A DNA stretch of 43,867 bases from Neisseria sp. (GTDB taxonomy: Bacteria; Pseudomonadota; Gammaproteobacteria; Burkholderiales; Neisseriaceae). Shown in pieces: positions 15,848 through 24,451 of the stretch (position 1 is the stretch's first letter; the number at the start of each line of letters is the position of its first letter). Location: NCBI RefSeq assembly GCF_030523955.1, contig NZ_JAUNHL010000021.1, positions 1 through 43,867 on the forward strand. Reading direction: 5' to 3'. The position numbers were made by a program, and so were the translations under genes. The notes beneath the pieces were generated by a model that was given only the letters and a program-made list of their open reading frames with translations, did no database searches and was not told where the DNA came from.

Positions 15848-18682
15848 TTACAAGACATCTTGCAAATACTTTCCCGTATAACTCTCCTTAACCTTTGCCA
15901 CTTCCTCAGGGCTACCTGAAGCAATAATCCGCCCGCCGCCATCGCCGCCTTCCGGCCCCAAGTCGACAATATAATCCGCGGTTTTAATCACGTCCAGATT
16001 ATGCTCGATAATCACAATCGAGTTGCCTTTGCCTTTCAGACGGCCTATGACTTCGAGCAGTAGGGCGATGTCGGCAAAGTGTAGACCGGTAGTCGGTTCG
16101 TCGAGGATATAGAGAGTGCGGCCGGTGTCGCGTTTGGAGAGTTCGAGCGCGAGTTTGACGCGCTGGGCTTCGCCGCCGGAGAGAGTGGTGGCGGATTGGC
16201 CGAGGCGGATGTAGCCTAAGCCGACGTCCATCAGGGTTTGCAGTTTGCGCGATACGGTGGGCACGGCGTCGAAGAATTCCCGGGCTTCTTCTACGGTCAT
16301 ATCCAGCACTTGGCTGATGTTTTTGCCTTTGTATTGTACTTCGAGGGTTTCGCGGTTGTAGCGTTTGCCGTGGCACACTTCGCAGGGCACATACACGTCG
16401 GGCAAAAAGTGCATTTCGACTTTGATTACGCCGTCGCCCTGGCAGGCTTCGCAGCGGCCGCCTTTGACGTTGAATGAGAAGCGGCCGACGTTGTAGCCGC
16501 GTTCGCGCGAAAGGGGCACGCTGGCGAACAGGTCGCGGATGGGGGTGAACAGGCCGGTGTAGGTGGCGGGGTTGGAGCGCGGGGTGCGGCCGATGGGGGA
16601 TTGGTCGACGTTGATCACTTTGTCGAGGTGGTCGAGGCCGGTAATGTCGTCGTAGGGTGCGGGTTCTTCGTGGGCGCGGTTAAGCTCGCGGGCGGTGATT
16701 TTGGCGAGCGTGTCGTTAATCAGGGTGGATTTGCCGCTGCCGGATACGCCGGTGATGCAGGTAATCAAGCCCAGCGGCAGTTCGAGGGTAACGTTTTTGA
16801 GGTTGTTGCCGCGCGCGCCTTTTAACACCAGCATTCTTTCGGGGTTGACGGGTGTCCTAACAGAGGGCACTTCGATTTTCTTTTTGCCGCTTAAATATTG
16901 GCCGGTAACGGATTCTTTGCAGGAGGCGACTTTGGCGGGGGTGTCGGCAACCAGCACGGTGCCGCCGTGTTCGCCGGCGCCGGGGCCCATGTCGATCACG
17001 AAATCGGCTTCGCGGATGGCGTCTTCGTCGTGTTCGACCACAATCACGCTGTTGCCCAAGTCGCGCAGGCGTTTGAGGGTGGCCAGCAGGCGGTCGTTGT
17101 CGCGCTGGTGCAGGCCGATGGAGGGTTCGTCGAGCACATACATCACGCCGGTTAAACCGCTGCCGATTTGGCTGGCGAGCCGGATGCGCTGGGCTTCGCC
17201 GCCGGAGAGGGTTTCGGCGGAGCGGGCGAGGTTGAGGTAGTCGAGGCCGACGTTAATCAGAAAGCCCAAGCGCTCGGTGATTTCTTTGAGGATTTTTTCG
17301 GCAATCTGTTTTTTGTTGCCTTCCAAATCGAGTTTTTCAAAGAATTCATGGGTTTTGGTGAGCGGCCAGGCGGAAAGCTCGTGCAGCGGCTGTTTGCCTA
17401 CATACACATAGCGCGCTTCTTTGCGCAGGCGTGCGCCGCCGCAGCTCGGGCAGGCTTTGTGGCTTTGGTATTGCAGCAGCTCTTCGCGCACGGTGGCGGA
17501 ATCGGTTTCGCGGAAACGGCGTTCGAGGTTGGGGATGATGCCTTCGAAGGCGTGGCTGCGGTTGAAGGTGGTGCCTTTTTCGGAAAGGTAGCGGAAGTCG
17601 ATCACTTCTTTGCCGGAGCCGTGCAGCACCACTTTTTTCACTTTTTCAGGCAGGCTTTCAAACGGCGTATCCACGTCGAAGCCGTAATGGGCGGCCAGCG
17701 ACTGAATCATTTGGAAATAAAACTGGTTACGCTTGTCCCAGCCTTTGATCGCGCCTGCGGCCAGCGACAATTCGGGGTGCAGCACCACGCGTTCGGGGTC
17801 GAAAAAATTCATATTGCCCAAGCCGTCGCAAGTGGGGCAGGCGCCGACGGGGTTGTTGAAGGAAAACAGGCGCGGCTCCAGCTCGGGCAGGCTGTATGAG
17901 CAGACGGGGCAGGCGAATTGGGCGGAAAACCAGTGTTCTTCGCCGCTGTCCATTTCCAAGGCCAGCGCGCGCTCGCCGCCGTGGCGCAGGGCGGTTTCGA
18001 AGCTTTCGGCCAAGCGCTGTTTGATGTCGGCTTTTACCTTAACGCGATCGATCACCACGTCGATATTGTGTTTGATGTTTTTTTCCAGCTTCGGCACTTC
18101 GTCGAGCTGATAGACTTCGCCGTCCACGCGCACGCGGGCAAAGCCCTGCGCCTGCAAGTCGGCGAAAAATTCAACGAATTCGCCCTTGCGCTCGCGCACG
18201 GCGGGGGCGAGAATCATCACGCGGCTGTCTTCCGGCAGCTTCAGCACGGCATCCACCATCTGTGACACGGTTTGGCTTGCCAAAGGCAGGTTATGTTCGG
18301 GGCAATAAGGCGTGCCGACGCGGGCATACAAGAGGCGCAAATAATCGTGGATTTCGGTTACCGTGCCGACGGTGGAGCGCGGGTTGTGGCTGGTGGATTT
18401 CTGTTCGATGGAAATGGCGGGCGAGAGGCCTTCGATAAGATCGACGTCGGGTTTGTCCATCATCTGCAAAAACTGGCGCGCATAGGCCGAAAGGCTTTCC
18501 ACATAGCGGCGCTGGCCTTCGGCATAAAGCGTGTCGAAGGCCAGGCTCGATTTGCCGCTGCCCGACAGGCCGGTTACCACCACGAGTTTGTGGCGGGGGA
18601 TGTCGAGGTCGATGTTTTTCAAGTTGTGGGTGCGGGCGCCCCGGATGCGGATGGTGTCGTTGTCGTGTGTATGTCGGCTCAT
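15848..18682 (-). CDS. uvrA: UvrABC excinuclease subunit A
   Basis: 944 residues, standard. UvrA is the damage-sensing ATPase of nucleotide excision repair. Two ABC ATPase modules: Walker [13 protein letters not shown] (about residue 38) with signature [16 protein letters not shown] (about 490) and the second [12 protein letters not shown] (about 645) with [16 protein letters not shown] (about 830). Zinc modules are CPVC..CPTC (about 259-286) and CEAC..CEVC (about 743-770). The ATG at 18682 follows an extended -10 promoter. An ordinary-dialect AG-DUS lies inside at 16035-16046. The TIR gene follows 43 bases downstream on the same strand. Confidence 0.97.
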   Translation of the reverse strand: MSRHTHDNDTIRIRGARTHNLKNIDLDIPRHKLVVVTGLSGSGKSSLAFDTLYAEGQRRYVESLSAYARQFLQMMDKPDVDLIEGLSPAISIEQKSTSHNPRSTVGTVTEIHDYLRLLYARVGTPYCPEHNLPLASQTVSQMVDAVLKLPEDSRVMILAPAVRERKGEFVEFFADLQAQGFARVRVDGEVYQLDEVPKLEKNIKHNIDVVIDRVKVKADIKQRLAESFETALRHGGERALALEMDSGEEHWFSAQFACPVCSYSLPELEPRLFSFNNPVGACPTCDGLGNMNFFDPERVVLHPELSLAAGAIKGWDKRNQFYFQMIQSLAAHYGFDVDTPFESLPEKVKKVVLHGSGKEVIDFRYLSEKGTTFNRSHAFEGIIPNLERRFRETDSATVREELLQYQSHKACPSCGGARLRKEARYVYVGKQPLHELSAWPLTKTHEFFEKLDLEGNKKQIAEKILKEITERLGFLINVGLDYLNLARSAETLSGGEAQRIRLASQIGSGLTGVMYVLDEPSIGLHQRDNDRLLATLKRLRDLGNSVIVVEHDEDAIREADFVIDMGPGAGEHGGTVLVADTPAKVASCKESVTGQYLSGKKKIEVPSVRTPVNPERMLVLKGARGNNLKNVTLELPLGLITCITGVSGSGKSTLINDTLAKITARELNRAHEEPAPYDDITGLDHLDKVINVDQSPIGRTPRSNPATYTGLFTPIRDLFASVPLSRERGYNVGRFSFNVKGGRCEACQGDGVIKVEMHFLPDVYVPCEVCHGKRYNRETLEVQYKGKNISQVLDMTVEEAREFFDAVPTVSRKLQTLMDVGLGYIRLGQSATTLSGGEAQRVKLALELSKRDTGRTLYILDEPTTGLHFADIALLLEVIGRLKGKGNSIVIIEHNLDVIKTADYIVDLGPEGGDGGGRIIASGSPEEVAKVKESYTGKYLQDVL
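16035..16046 (-). repeat. Ordinary Neisseria AG-DUS inside uvrA
   Basis: TTCAGACGGCCT, i.e. AGGCCGTCTGAA read on the minus strand, in the uvrA coding sequence (codons for RLK region). It differs from the dialect that dominates this window. Confidence 0.85.
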
Positions 18683-18715
18683 GATGATTGAAGTAAAGCG
18701 TAAAATAAGTCTTTG

Positions 18716-18724
18716 ATTATAACA
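18716..18724 (-). promoter_or_regulatory. Extended -10 promoter of uvrA
   Basis: On the minus strand TGTTATAAT (TGn plus a perfect TATAAT), about 34 bases before the uvrA ATG. No good -35 is seen, as expected for an extended -10. No LexA-like palindrome was recognised. Confidence 0.55.
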
Positions 18725-18744
18725 TTTTTAACGTAAAAAATATT

Positions 18745-18756
18745 TTCAGACAGGCA
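18745..18756 (-). repeat. Single DUS between uvrA and the sirtuin gene
   Basis: Exact complement TTCAGACAGGCA upstream of both divergent genes. Confidence 0.9.
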
Positions 18757-18876
18757 TGATAAACAAGGTGGCAACCGTATATCAGGCGATGATTCCGCCA
18801 AGCACAGGAATCAGCGGTTGTTGAAAGAAATCGATACTATGATCTTTCCATTTATAACAATAAGGTAAAACAGATC

Positions 18877-19566
18877 ATGAGAAAATGCGTGATACTCAGC
18901 GGCGCGGGGATTAGCGCCGACAGCGGTCTGAAAACGTTTCGTGATGCCAGCGGGCTGTGGGAAGGCCACCGGGTAGAAGATGTGTGTACACCGCAGGCAT
19001 ACGCGAAAAATCCTCAACTGGTGTTGGATTTTTATAACCAGCGTCGCCGGCAGGCAGCGGAAGCTTTGCCGAATGCCGCACACTATGCTTTGGCTGAATT
19101 GGCTGATTATTATGATGTAAGTATCATTACCCAGAATGTAGATGATTTACACGAACGGGCCGGTAGCCGTCGTGTTTTGCATCTGCACGGGCAGCTGAAC
19201 AAATTGCGCAGTTGCTTGGATGAAAATTATGTTATCGATTGGCAGGGCGATCAAAGTTTGGAAACGGTAGACCACAACGGTTATCCGATGCGGCCGCATA
19301 TTGTGTGGTTCGGCGAGAGTGTGCCGCTGTTCGGTGATGCGGTACATGAAATCCGCGAAGCGGATGTGGTACTGGTAGTCGGTACTTCGTTGAAAGTGTA
19401 TCCGGCGGCCTCTTTGCTTTCTTATGTATCGCCGCAAGCCGAGATTTTTGTGATAGATCCAAACCCGCAGGCGGCTTGGCAGAATATGGAAATTATTCCG
19501 AAAAATGCAGCTGCCGGCGTCCCTTCGGTGGTACAGGATTTAATACGTATTGCATCGGCTGCTTGA
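18877..19566 (+). CDS. Sir2-family NAD-dependent protein deacylase lacking the zinc cysteines
   Basis: 229 residues. Sirtuins remove acyl groups from lysine using NAD+. NAD-binding GAGISADSGLKTFRD (about 9-23), TQNVDDLHERAG (about 85-96), catalytic His104 in LHLHGQL, and GTSLKVYPAASL are intact. Tyr53 and Arg56 in DFYNQRRRQ match the Tyr-x-x-Arg pair that lets CobB and SIRT5 remove succinyl and other acidic acyl groups. Between the catalytic His and PHIVWFGE there is only one Cys (Cys113); the usual four-Cys zinc site is absent, replaced by a short loop. This resembles a zinc-less sirtuin subgroup, known to me mainly from Bacteroidetes. Ends at a DUS pair. Confidence 0.87.
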   Translation: MRKCVILSGAGISADSGLKTFRDASGLWEGHRVEDVCTPQAYAKNPQLVLDFYNQRRRQAAEALPNAAHYALAELADYYDVSIITQNVDDLHERAGSRRVLHLHGQLNKLRSCLDENYVIDWQGDQSLETVDHNGYPMRPHIVWFGESVPLFGDAVHEIREADVVLVVGTSLKVYPAASLLSYVSPQAEIFVIDPNPQAAWQNMEIIPKNAAAGVPSVVQDLIRIASAA

Positions 19567-19920
19567 TATCGTATTATAGGTAAGTGAATGAATCAAAAAA
19601 TGCCTGTCTGAAAATATATTTTCAGACAGGTATTTTTTGTCTTGTGTGCTGATTGATTTAACGTTAAATTAACAATAGTGAAATTTTTTTATTCTCAATA
19701 AGCGCTATAAATTTCTGCGCAGTATGGGTGTGCGGCGGTTTTAAGAGTACAGATTTTTCCGCTACATGATGAGTTTGATTATTTTGTTTTGCTATAGTGG
19801 ATTAGGGAGTGTAGACAGAAAGTGTTGCTGCGGCTTGCTCCTTGTATCGAAGTAATTAAATCCACTATATGACTTGAGACAATATAATAAATATCTGATT
19901 CTAAAAAAAAGGAGGCGGGT
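19567..19920. other. Gene-free AT-rich interval with DUS pair and a small inverted-repeat element
   Basis: Contains the DUS pair 19601-19632 (second arm ends GGTA) acting as terminator for the sirtuin gene, and a 77-bp element at 19793-19869. The strong AGGAGG site of the next gene lies at its right end. Confidence 0.7.
19793..19869. repeat. 77-bp element bounded by TATAGTGGATT inverted repeats
   Basis: Begins TATAGTGGATTA and ends AATCCACTATA, so the two ends are inverted copies. The end sequence is that of the Neisseria Correia-type mini-elements (TATAG[C/T]GGATTA), but the interior (GCTGCGGCTTGCTCC) is short, so it is probably a degenerate or deleted copy. Confidence 0.6.
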
Positions 19921-20952
19921 ATGAGAGTGAATATCAGCAAAGCAGGTGTATGCTTTTTATTGGCTGCATGGATACCGCAAGCTGTGGCGGCGGATGAATG
20001 GGTGCCTGTAGGCAGTAGTACAACGCAGGCACCTGCTGCGGAAGCTGCTCCGACGCCGGAAAAGCAGGGAACTTGGATAGACCGCCAGCACGGTTCTGCC
20101 AGCTCGGGAATCGATAGAATTGCCCACCGTTTGGATAGCTGGTTCGGTACGCCGGACCCCAACCGCCCGGCCGATGCTGGCTTGCGGGTGATTTTAGATA
20201 CGGAATGGAATAAACATGACCAGTTTTCCGTAAAACCGCGTATAAGAGGACGCTTAAAATTACCCAAGCTCGAAGAGCATTTAAGCGTGGTATTTGGTGA
20301 CGATACGCTGGATAACCAGTTGAGTAATTCGGCTCATTTGGGAGAAGATGGCCGTCAGCAAAACGAACCAGACAGCACTTATAACAGCCGGCGTGTGCGC
20401 GATGATAATGCTTCATTGGCTTTACGATGGTCGGATATCGACCGCTATGCCGGTGTAGATAGCGATTTTGATCTTGGTTTGCGCTCGGGCGATGATATTT
20501 TTGCACGCGTTAAAGTGAATAAAGGTTGGCAGTTAGACAATAATATTCACACGTTTGCCGAACAAATTTACCGTTATGGCATAGACAGCAAACATTATGC
20601 GCGTACCAATCTGGAAGTACGTCATGCGGTACCGGCCAAGCCGTTTATCGCCAACCATCTGCACTTCCAATACGAAAATGATTATGAGGAAGAAGAATGG
20701 AGTTGGGGCAACAGCTTATACCGGCAACATGATTTCGCTCCGGGTAAATGGCTGAATTACGGTCTATACGGTGGTGGCTATATCGAAAATAAAAAAGTCA
20801 GCTTGAACGGTTATGGGCCGTTTATCGGTTATCGCCAGCCTTTTTTGCGTGATTGGCTGTTTGTACAAACGGAAGTCAATTATTATAACGATCGTCGCGC
20901 CAACCGTAGCCATCATCCCGGTGCATTGTTGCGCTTTGAGGCACTGTTTTAG
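19921..20952 (+). CDS. Putative outer-membrane beta-barrel protein, hypothetical
   Basis: 343 residues, family not recognised. A Sec signal (about residues 1-24, ending AVAA-DE) is followed by a short Ala/Pro linker (about 33-48) and then alternating polar and hydrophobic segments rich in aromatic residues and Asp/Tyr/Asn, as in barrel strands (for example LRVILDTEWNKHDQFSVKPRIRGRL, LHFQYENDYEEEEWSWGNSLY and LFVQTEVNYYNDR). The last residue is Phe in LLRFEALF, the usual signal for BAM-mediated insertion. A near-perfect AGGAGG site precedes the ATG. Standalone gene ended by a terminator shared with gap. Outer membrane location is well supported; function is not. Confidence 0.75.
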   Translation: MRVNISKAGVCFLLAAWIPQAVAADEWVPVGSSTTQAPAAEAAPTPEKQGTWIDRQHGSASSGIDRIAHRLDSWFGTPDPNRPADAGLRVILDTEWNKHDQFSVKPRIRGRLKLPKLEEHLSVVFGDDTLDNQLSNSAHLGEDGRQQNEPDSTYNSRRVRDDNASLALRWSDIDRYAGVDSDFDLGLRSGDDIFARVKVNKGWQLDNNIHTFAEQIYRYGIDSKHYARTNLEVRHAVPAKPFIANHLHFQYENDYEEEEWSWGNSLYRQHDFAPGKWLNYGLYGGGYIENKKVSLNGYGPFIGYRQPFLRDWLFVQTEVNYYNDRRANRSHHPGALLRFEALF

Positions 20953-20980
20953 AGCATATTTTTGTAGATTGAGAATCAAA

Positions 20981-21008
20981 AAAGCGGAACTGGAAAGGGT
21001 TCCGCTTT
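20981..21008. terminator. Bidirectional terminator between barrel protein and gap
   Basis: AAAGCGGAAC pairs perfectly with GTTCCGCTTT around an 8-base loop, with A residues to the left; it serves the two convergent genes. Confidence 0.85.
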
Positions 21009-21022
21009 CATCGTTTTATTGT

Positions 21023-22057
21023 TTATGATTTCGGATAAGGGCGTACTTCCAAGCCGAACATGGTGCGGGCGGTATTGAGCATTTGGCAGCTGAAGCCCCA
21101 TTCGTTGTCGTACCAAGCGAATACTTTAACCATATTGCCGTTGCTCACTTTGGTGAGATTGGCATCAAAAGTACTGGCTTGCGTGGTGTGGTTAAAATCC
21201 ATAGATACCAACGGCAGGCTATTGTATGCCAACACGCCTTTCATGTTGTTGTCCGCAGCTTCTTTCATGATGGCGTTGATTTCTTTCACGCTGGTATCAC
21301 GCGCCGCTTCGAAGCTTAAATCCACCAAAGAGACATTGGTGGTCGGTACGCGGATGGCCAAACCGTCGAGCTTGCCGTTTAATTCCGGTAATACCAAACC
21401 GACAGCCTTGGCCGCTCCGGTTTTGGTGGGGATCAGGTTTTCTACTGCGCTGCGGGCACGGCGCAAATCTTTATGGCGCACATCGGTAACGGTTTGATCG
21501 TTGGTCATGGCGTGGATGGTGGTCATCAAGCCTTTGATGATGCCTATTTCATCGTTCAACACTTTGGCTACCGGGGCGAGGCAATTGGTGGTGCAGGAGG
21601 CATTGGAGATAACGGTCATCTCCGGGGTAATGATATCGTGGTTGACACCATAAACTATGGTGGCATCGACATCAGAATCACCCGGAGCAGAAATCAACAC
21701 TTTTTTGGCACCGGATTCCAGATGCACTTGAGCCTTGGATTTGCTGGTAAATGATCCGGTACATTCCATAACAAGATCAACGCCTAATTCGCCCCATGGT
21801 AATTCGGCCGGATTGCGGGTAGAGAAAAATGGAATCGGGCGGCCGTTAATAATAAGGTGTTGCGGGTCATGAGAAATATCAGCGCTGAAACGGCCGTGAA
21901 TCGTATCGTACTTGGTAAGATGGGCATTGGTTTCCAGAGAGCCGCTGGCGTTGATGGCAACGATTTCCAGTTGGTCTTCCAACCCATAATCGTAAATAGC
22001 GCGCAAAACTTGACGGCCGATGCGGCCGTAACCATTGATGGCAACTTTAATGCCCAT
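21023..22057 (-). CDS. gap: Glyceraldehyde-3-phosphate dehydrogenase, likely NADP-preferring type
   Basis: 344 residues from ATG 22057 ([15 protein letters not shown]). Catalytic Cys155 sits in SNASCTTNC, with the partner His in the THAMTNDQ segment. The residue after the second beta strand, which is Asp in NAD-specific GapA (N-D-L), is here Asn-Ala-Ser (35-38), so NADP use is likely. Meningococcus has two GAPDHs and this sequence resembles, from memory, its GapA-2 type, the gluconeogenic, NADP-using one. The open frame continues to 22171 but would read through the promoter; the internal ATG fits the family start. Confidence 0.93.
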   Translation of the reverse strand: MGIKVAINGYGRIGRQVLRAIYDYGLEDQLEIVAINASGSLETNAHLTKYDTIHGRFSADISHDPQHLIINGRPIPFFSTRNPAELPWGELGVDLVMECTGSFTSKSKAQVHLESGAKKVLISAPGDSDVDATIVYGVNHDIITPEMTVISNASCTTNCLAPVAKVLNDEIGIIKGLMTTIHAMTNDQTVTDVRHKDLRRARSAVENLIPTKTGAAKAVGLVLPELNGKLDGLAIRVPTTNVSLVDLSFEAARDTSVKEINAIMKEAADNNMKGVLAYNSLPLVSMDFNHTTQASTFDANLTKVSNGNMVKVFAWYDNEWGFSCQMLNTARTMFGLEVRPYPKS

Positions 22058-22170
22058 TTTATCAATCCTTTTATGAAGTAAGAGAAGGGAGTTCCTGGTT
22101 CTTGTTAAAATGAAACTTAAGGTAAGCGGGTAGGAGTAGAAAGTCTTAACTACCCGGATAACGAGGGGCA

Positions 22171-22179
22171 TTATATCAG
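22171..22179 (-). promoter_or_regulatory. Extended -10 promoter of gap
   Basis: Minus-strand TGATATAAT, a perfect -10 with the TGn extension, about 114 bases before the gap ATG, leaving a leader of about 105 bases. Confidence 0.55.
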
Positions 22180-22687
22180 AAATGTAGTCAAAAGTAGTTG
22201 AAATTAACGACGAACAATTCGTTTTAGTAAAATTTTTGTTTTAAAATTACATATAAATCATTGCTATATTATAAAAAGACACAGAATGTTGTATTTTTTG
22301 AGGTGGTTATTTTGCAACAATCAATTACATTGAGCAAGAATAGATCAGAGTGAAATACATGCTTTTATGTATATCGAGATAAATATTTTAAGTGATGGCT
22401 CTTGTAGTAGCAGATTAGGAACATTTTATTGATAAATATACTGATTTTATGTTGGAGTCGAGGGGTGTTTGATCTTGATATAGTGAAAGATAGTGAATTA
22501 ATATGTTTTTGATATGATATTAAAGCAGGAAGCAGCGGATGTTACAAAGTAGTGGAAACAGATTTTATTGCTTCTTTAGCCGCTTACAAGATCGCTCTTT
22601 TTAGCTTTGATGCAGCAATGGGGGGGCGGAAGTTAATATTATTAGCTGCCGTTAATTTTAAATCATCTTTTGAAGCTGAAAATGGAT

Positions 22688-22795
22688 AAAAAAACGCCAT
22701 CTATACCAAGGGGAAGATATAGATGGCCAAACACATTACGGGGAAAACGTCTTACTCACTTACTTGCTGTTGAGCAAGTACTTGTCAGACAGGTG
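22688..22795 (-). ncRNA. Small RNA candidate, sibling copy 1
   Basis: Read on the minus strand: a TACTTGCT-CAAC-AGCAAGTA hairpin (22761-22780), a linker with UUUUCCCC, and a terminal hairpin CCATCTATA..TATAGATGG (22697-22726) with loop containing CUUCCCCUUG, followed by CG and seven U. Bases 22697-22765 match copy 2 at 67 of 69 positions. TATTAT at about 22797-22802 is a possible -10. The 5' end is estimated. The layout (two tandem near-identical RNAs, C-rich unpaired segments fit for pairing with ribosome binding sites) recalls the Neisseria sibling sRNAs NmsRA/NmsRB (RcoF2/RcoF1), but homology could not be checked. Confidence 0.65.
22697..22726 (-). terminator. Intrinsic terminator of sRNA copy 1
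   Basis: 9-bp stem CCATCTATA/TATAGATGG (the tenth pair is a C-A mismatch), U-run on the minus strand over 22688-22694. Confidence 0.8.
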
Positions 22796-22980
22796 GATAA
22801 TAGGGTAGTTCCCCGGATTAGATATTTTTTTTTCTATAAACGTATCTGCTTTTCGATAAGCGGTAGTTTCAAGTGTGTTTTTTAACAACGATAAGCTATT
22901 GTATATTAATAAATTTTGTAATTATTTTTTCTGATTATAATTTTATTTAAGGATATTATTTTGGAGAACTTTGTTTGTTT

Positions 22981-23212
22981 TAGGGAGTGTTGTCGACTGC
23001 GTTGCGGCGGCACGTTGGGTTAAAATCCGCATCTGCTCCGTTAGCTAGCGTACCGGATTTGGGAAGCTAAAATGCTCGCAAGATGTTCAATCTTGCTGTA
23101 CTTTTTGCCTTGAGTTTGTGGATTTTCCCTCAAAAAACAGTTTCATAAGCATTATGACTACACGCTCTAAGGTGCAGCAGCGCTGTAGCAAAAGTTAAGT
23201 TAATCCGCTATA
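22981..23212. repeat. Degenerate repeat element between the two sRNA copies
   Basis: Starts TAGGGAGTGTTGTCGAC; near 23157-23169 an inverted version (TACACGCTCTA) occurs. Its centre (23069-23110) matches the left edge of the window in inverse orientation. It ends with TAATCCGCTATA (23201-23212), the complement of a Correia-type end TATAGCGGATTA. No coding potential is seen. Confidence 0.5.
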
Positions 23213-23276
23213 ACTCATACATCATCATGATTAGGGTAGTGGTTTTTGCTGTAAATATAAGGCATGAATTTCAGAT

Positions 23277-23388
23277 AAAAAAAACCATCTATACCAAGGG
23301 GAAAGTATAGATGGCCAAACACATTACGGGGAAAACGTCTTACTCACTTACTTACTTTGGGAAAGTAAGTGTTTATCAGACTGACTTG
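23277..23388 (-). ncRNA. Small RNA candidate, sibling copy 2
   Basis: Minus strand: hairpin ACTTACTTT-CCC-AAAGTAAGT (about 23350-23370), the same UUUUCCCC-bearing linker as copy 1, and a perfect 10-bp terminal hairpin (23285-23314) followed by eight U. The 5' hairpin differs from copy 1 in sequence yet keeps its stem, which points to selection for RNA structure. The 5' end is estimated from the end of similarity; a possible -35 TTGAAC lies near 23398. The target sites would be purine-rich ribosome binding sites (GGGGAAA). Confidence 0.68.
23285..23314 (-). terminator. Intrinsic terminator of sRNA copy 2
   Basis: Perfect CCATCTATAC/GTATAGATGG stem, 10-base loop, U8 tail on the minus strand (23277-23284). 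The tail fixes the direction of transcription. Confidence 0.88.
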
Positions 23389-23469
23389 TTTCAAAATAGT
23401 TCAAAAATAATATGTTAATTAATGTAAACAACAAAATATCTATATAAATTCATGATTTTAAATGTATTT

Positions 23470-24177
23470 TTATTTTTCGTTTTCAATCTTTTCATCTGCT
23501 CTGATGAACTTCCATTCGCCGGGTGTCAAACCGTCTTCATCCCAGTTGCCGAAACGTAAGCGGTGAAGTTGTTCCACGCGGTTGCCGGCGGCAGCTACCA
23601 TACGTTTTACTTGGTGATATTTTCCTTCGCTTATGGTGAGCAGCAGGGTTGTGGGGCTGGATAACTCGGCTGCGCTGGCGGCGACGGTTTCGTTGTCGTC
23701 GTGTAAAAGTACGCCGTTTAGCAGGGTTTGGCAGAAATGGTCATCGGCGGGATGTTTCAGACAGGCCTGATAGAGTTTATCGACTTTGTGCTTGGGCGAA
23801 GTCATGCGGTGGTTGAATTGGCCGTCGTTGGTAATCAAGATGACGCCGGTGGTGTCTGCATCGAGGCGGCCGACGGCTTGTAGGTCGAGTTCGCGTAATT
23901 GGTCAGGCAATAGGCTGAAAATACTGGGATAGTCGCGCGGTTTGTGCGAAGTTTCGTAGCCTGCCGGTTTGTTTAACAGAATATAGAAATAGGGTAACGG
24001 AACAACGATTTTCGGCTCTCCGTCTATCGAGAGAGTGTGCACATCTTCAGGTTGGATTTCTTGTTTGGGGAAATTGACGGTTTGGCCATTGATGGCGACG
24101 CAATCGTTTTCAATCAGCCATTGGCAGCTTCTACGGCTGCCTATGCCTTGTGCTTGCAGGTATTTGAGCAATTGCAT
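23470..24177 (-). CDS. rsuA: 16S rRNA pseudouridine(516) synthase
   Basis: 235 residues. S4-like RNA-binding domain at the N-terminus (LLKYLQAQGIGSRRSCQWLIENDCVAING, residues 3-31), then the RsuA-type catalytic domain with NKPAGYETSHKPRDYPSIF (about 69-87) and VGRLDADTTGVILITNDG (about 102-119, catalytic Asp in RLDADTTG). KYHQVKRMVAAAGNRVEQLHRLRFG is the conserved C-terminal part. It converts U516 of 16S rRNA to pseudouridine; closely related RluE/RluF enzymes act on 23S, but the length and S4 domain favour RsuA. A DUS-like TTTCAGACAGGCC lies inside the gene at 23756-23768. Confidence 0.87.
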   Translation of the reverse strand: MQLLKYLQAQGIGSRRSCQWLIENDCVAINGQTVNFPKQEIQPEDVHTLSIDGEPKIVVPLPYFYILLNKPAGYETSHKPRDYPSIFSLLPDQLRELDLQAVGRLDADTTGVILITNDGQFNHRMTSPKHKVDKLYQACLKHPADDHFCQTLLNGVLLHDDNETVAASAAELSSPTTLLLTISEGKYHQVKRMVAAAGNRVEQLHRLRFGNWDEDGLTPGEWKFIRADEKIENEK

Positions 24178-24237
24178 GGGTATTCTATATATAAAAGGAT
24201 CCTGTCTGAAAAACTGAGACAGATTGTGGAAATGGGC

Positions 24238-24266
24238 AAAAAAAAGCTCCTACATTATATAGGAGC
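24238..24266 (-). terminator. Minus-strand intrinsic terminator
   Basis: GCTCCTA/TAGGAGC 7-bp stem (24246-24266) with a 7-base loop and eight U on the minus strand. It lies 186 bases after the stop of the 24452 gene; any transcript from there would carry a long 3' tail. Confidence 0.8.
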
Positions 24267-24329
24267 GTAAAAGGAACACAAACCACTAGTAAATCGGTAC
24301 AGCTGGCTTTTGATGAGGAGGAAGCCGCT

Positions 24330-24428
24330 ATGCTGAATAGGGTAAAAAAATTGTTTGCTTGCTGTTTTGCTGCGTTGCTATCTGAAACTGAAATTTTAAA
24401 TCTATTGCTTTATTCTCTCCCTGTATAG
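24330..24428 (+). CDS. Possible 32-codon small protein
   Basis: ATG at 24330 preceded by GAGGAGGA (24315-24322) at ideal spacing; the frame reads MLNRVKKLFACCFAALLSET and so on to TAG. It has a basic start followed by a hydrophobic run with two adjacent Cys, like a tiny membrane peptide or a truncated signal. No family is known. The good ribosome binding site is the only real support. Confidence 0.3.
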   Translation: MLNRVKKLFACCFAALLSETEILNLLLYSLPV

Positions 24429-24434
24429 ACTCCA

Positions 24435-24446
24435 TGCCTGTCTGAA
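24435..24446 (+). repeat. Single DUS
   Basis: Exact TGCCTGTCTGAA just beyond the stop of the 24452 gene. Confidence 0.9.
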
Positions 24447-24451
24447 AAGGC

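Larger units (their letters stand above)
22180..23469. other. 1.3-kb AT-rich gene-free region
   Basis: No supportable protein gene. It holds two minus-strand small RNA candidates (22688-22795 and 23277-23388) and between them a degenerate repeat (22981-23212). The stretch 22180-22680 shows nothing recognisable by eye. The short open frame at 22670-22885 merely overlies the first sRNA. Confidence 0.7.

Noticed and set aside
17168..17899. 243-codon ORF antisense to uvrA
   Set aside because: A shadow of the GC-rich uvrA frame: Gly/Ala/Phe-rich with no domain.
22670..22885. 71-codon plus-strand ORF
   Set aside because: It lies over the sRNA copy 1; its composition is basic and random, and copy 2 does not preserve the frame.
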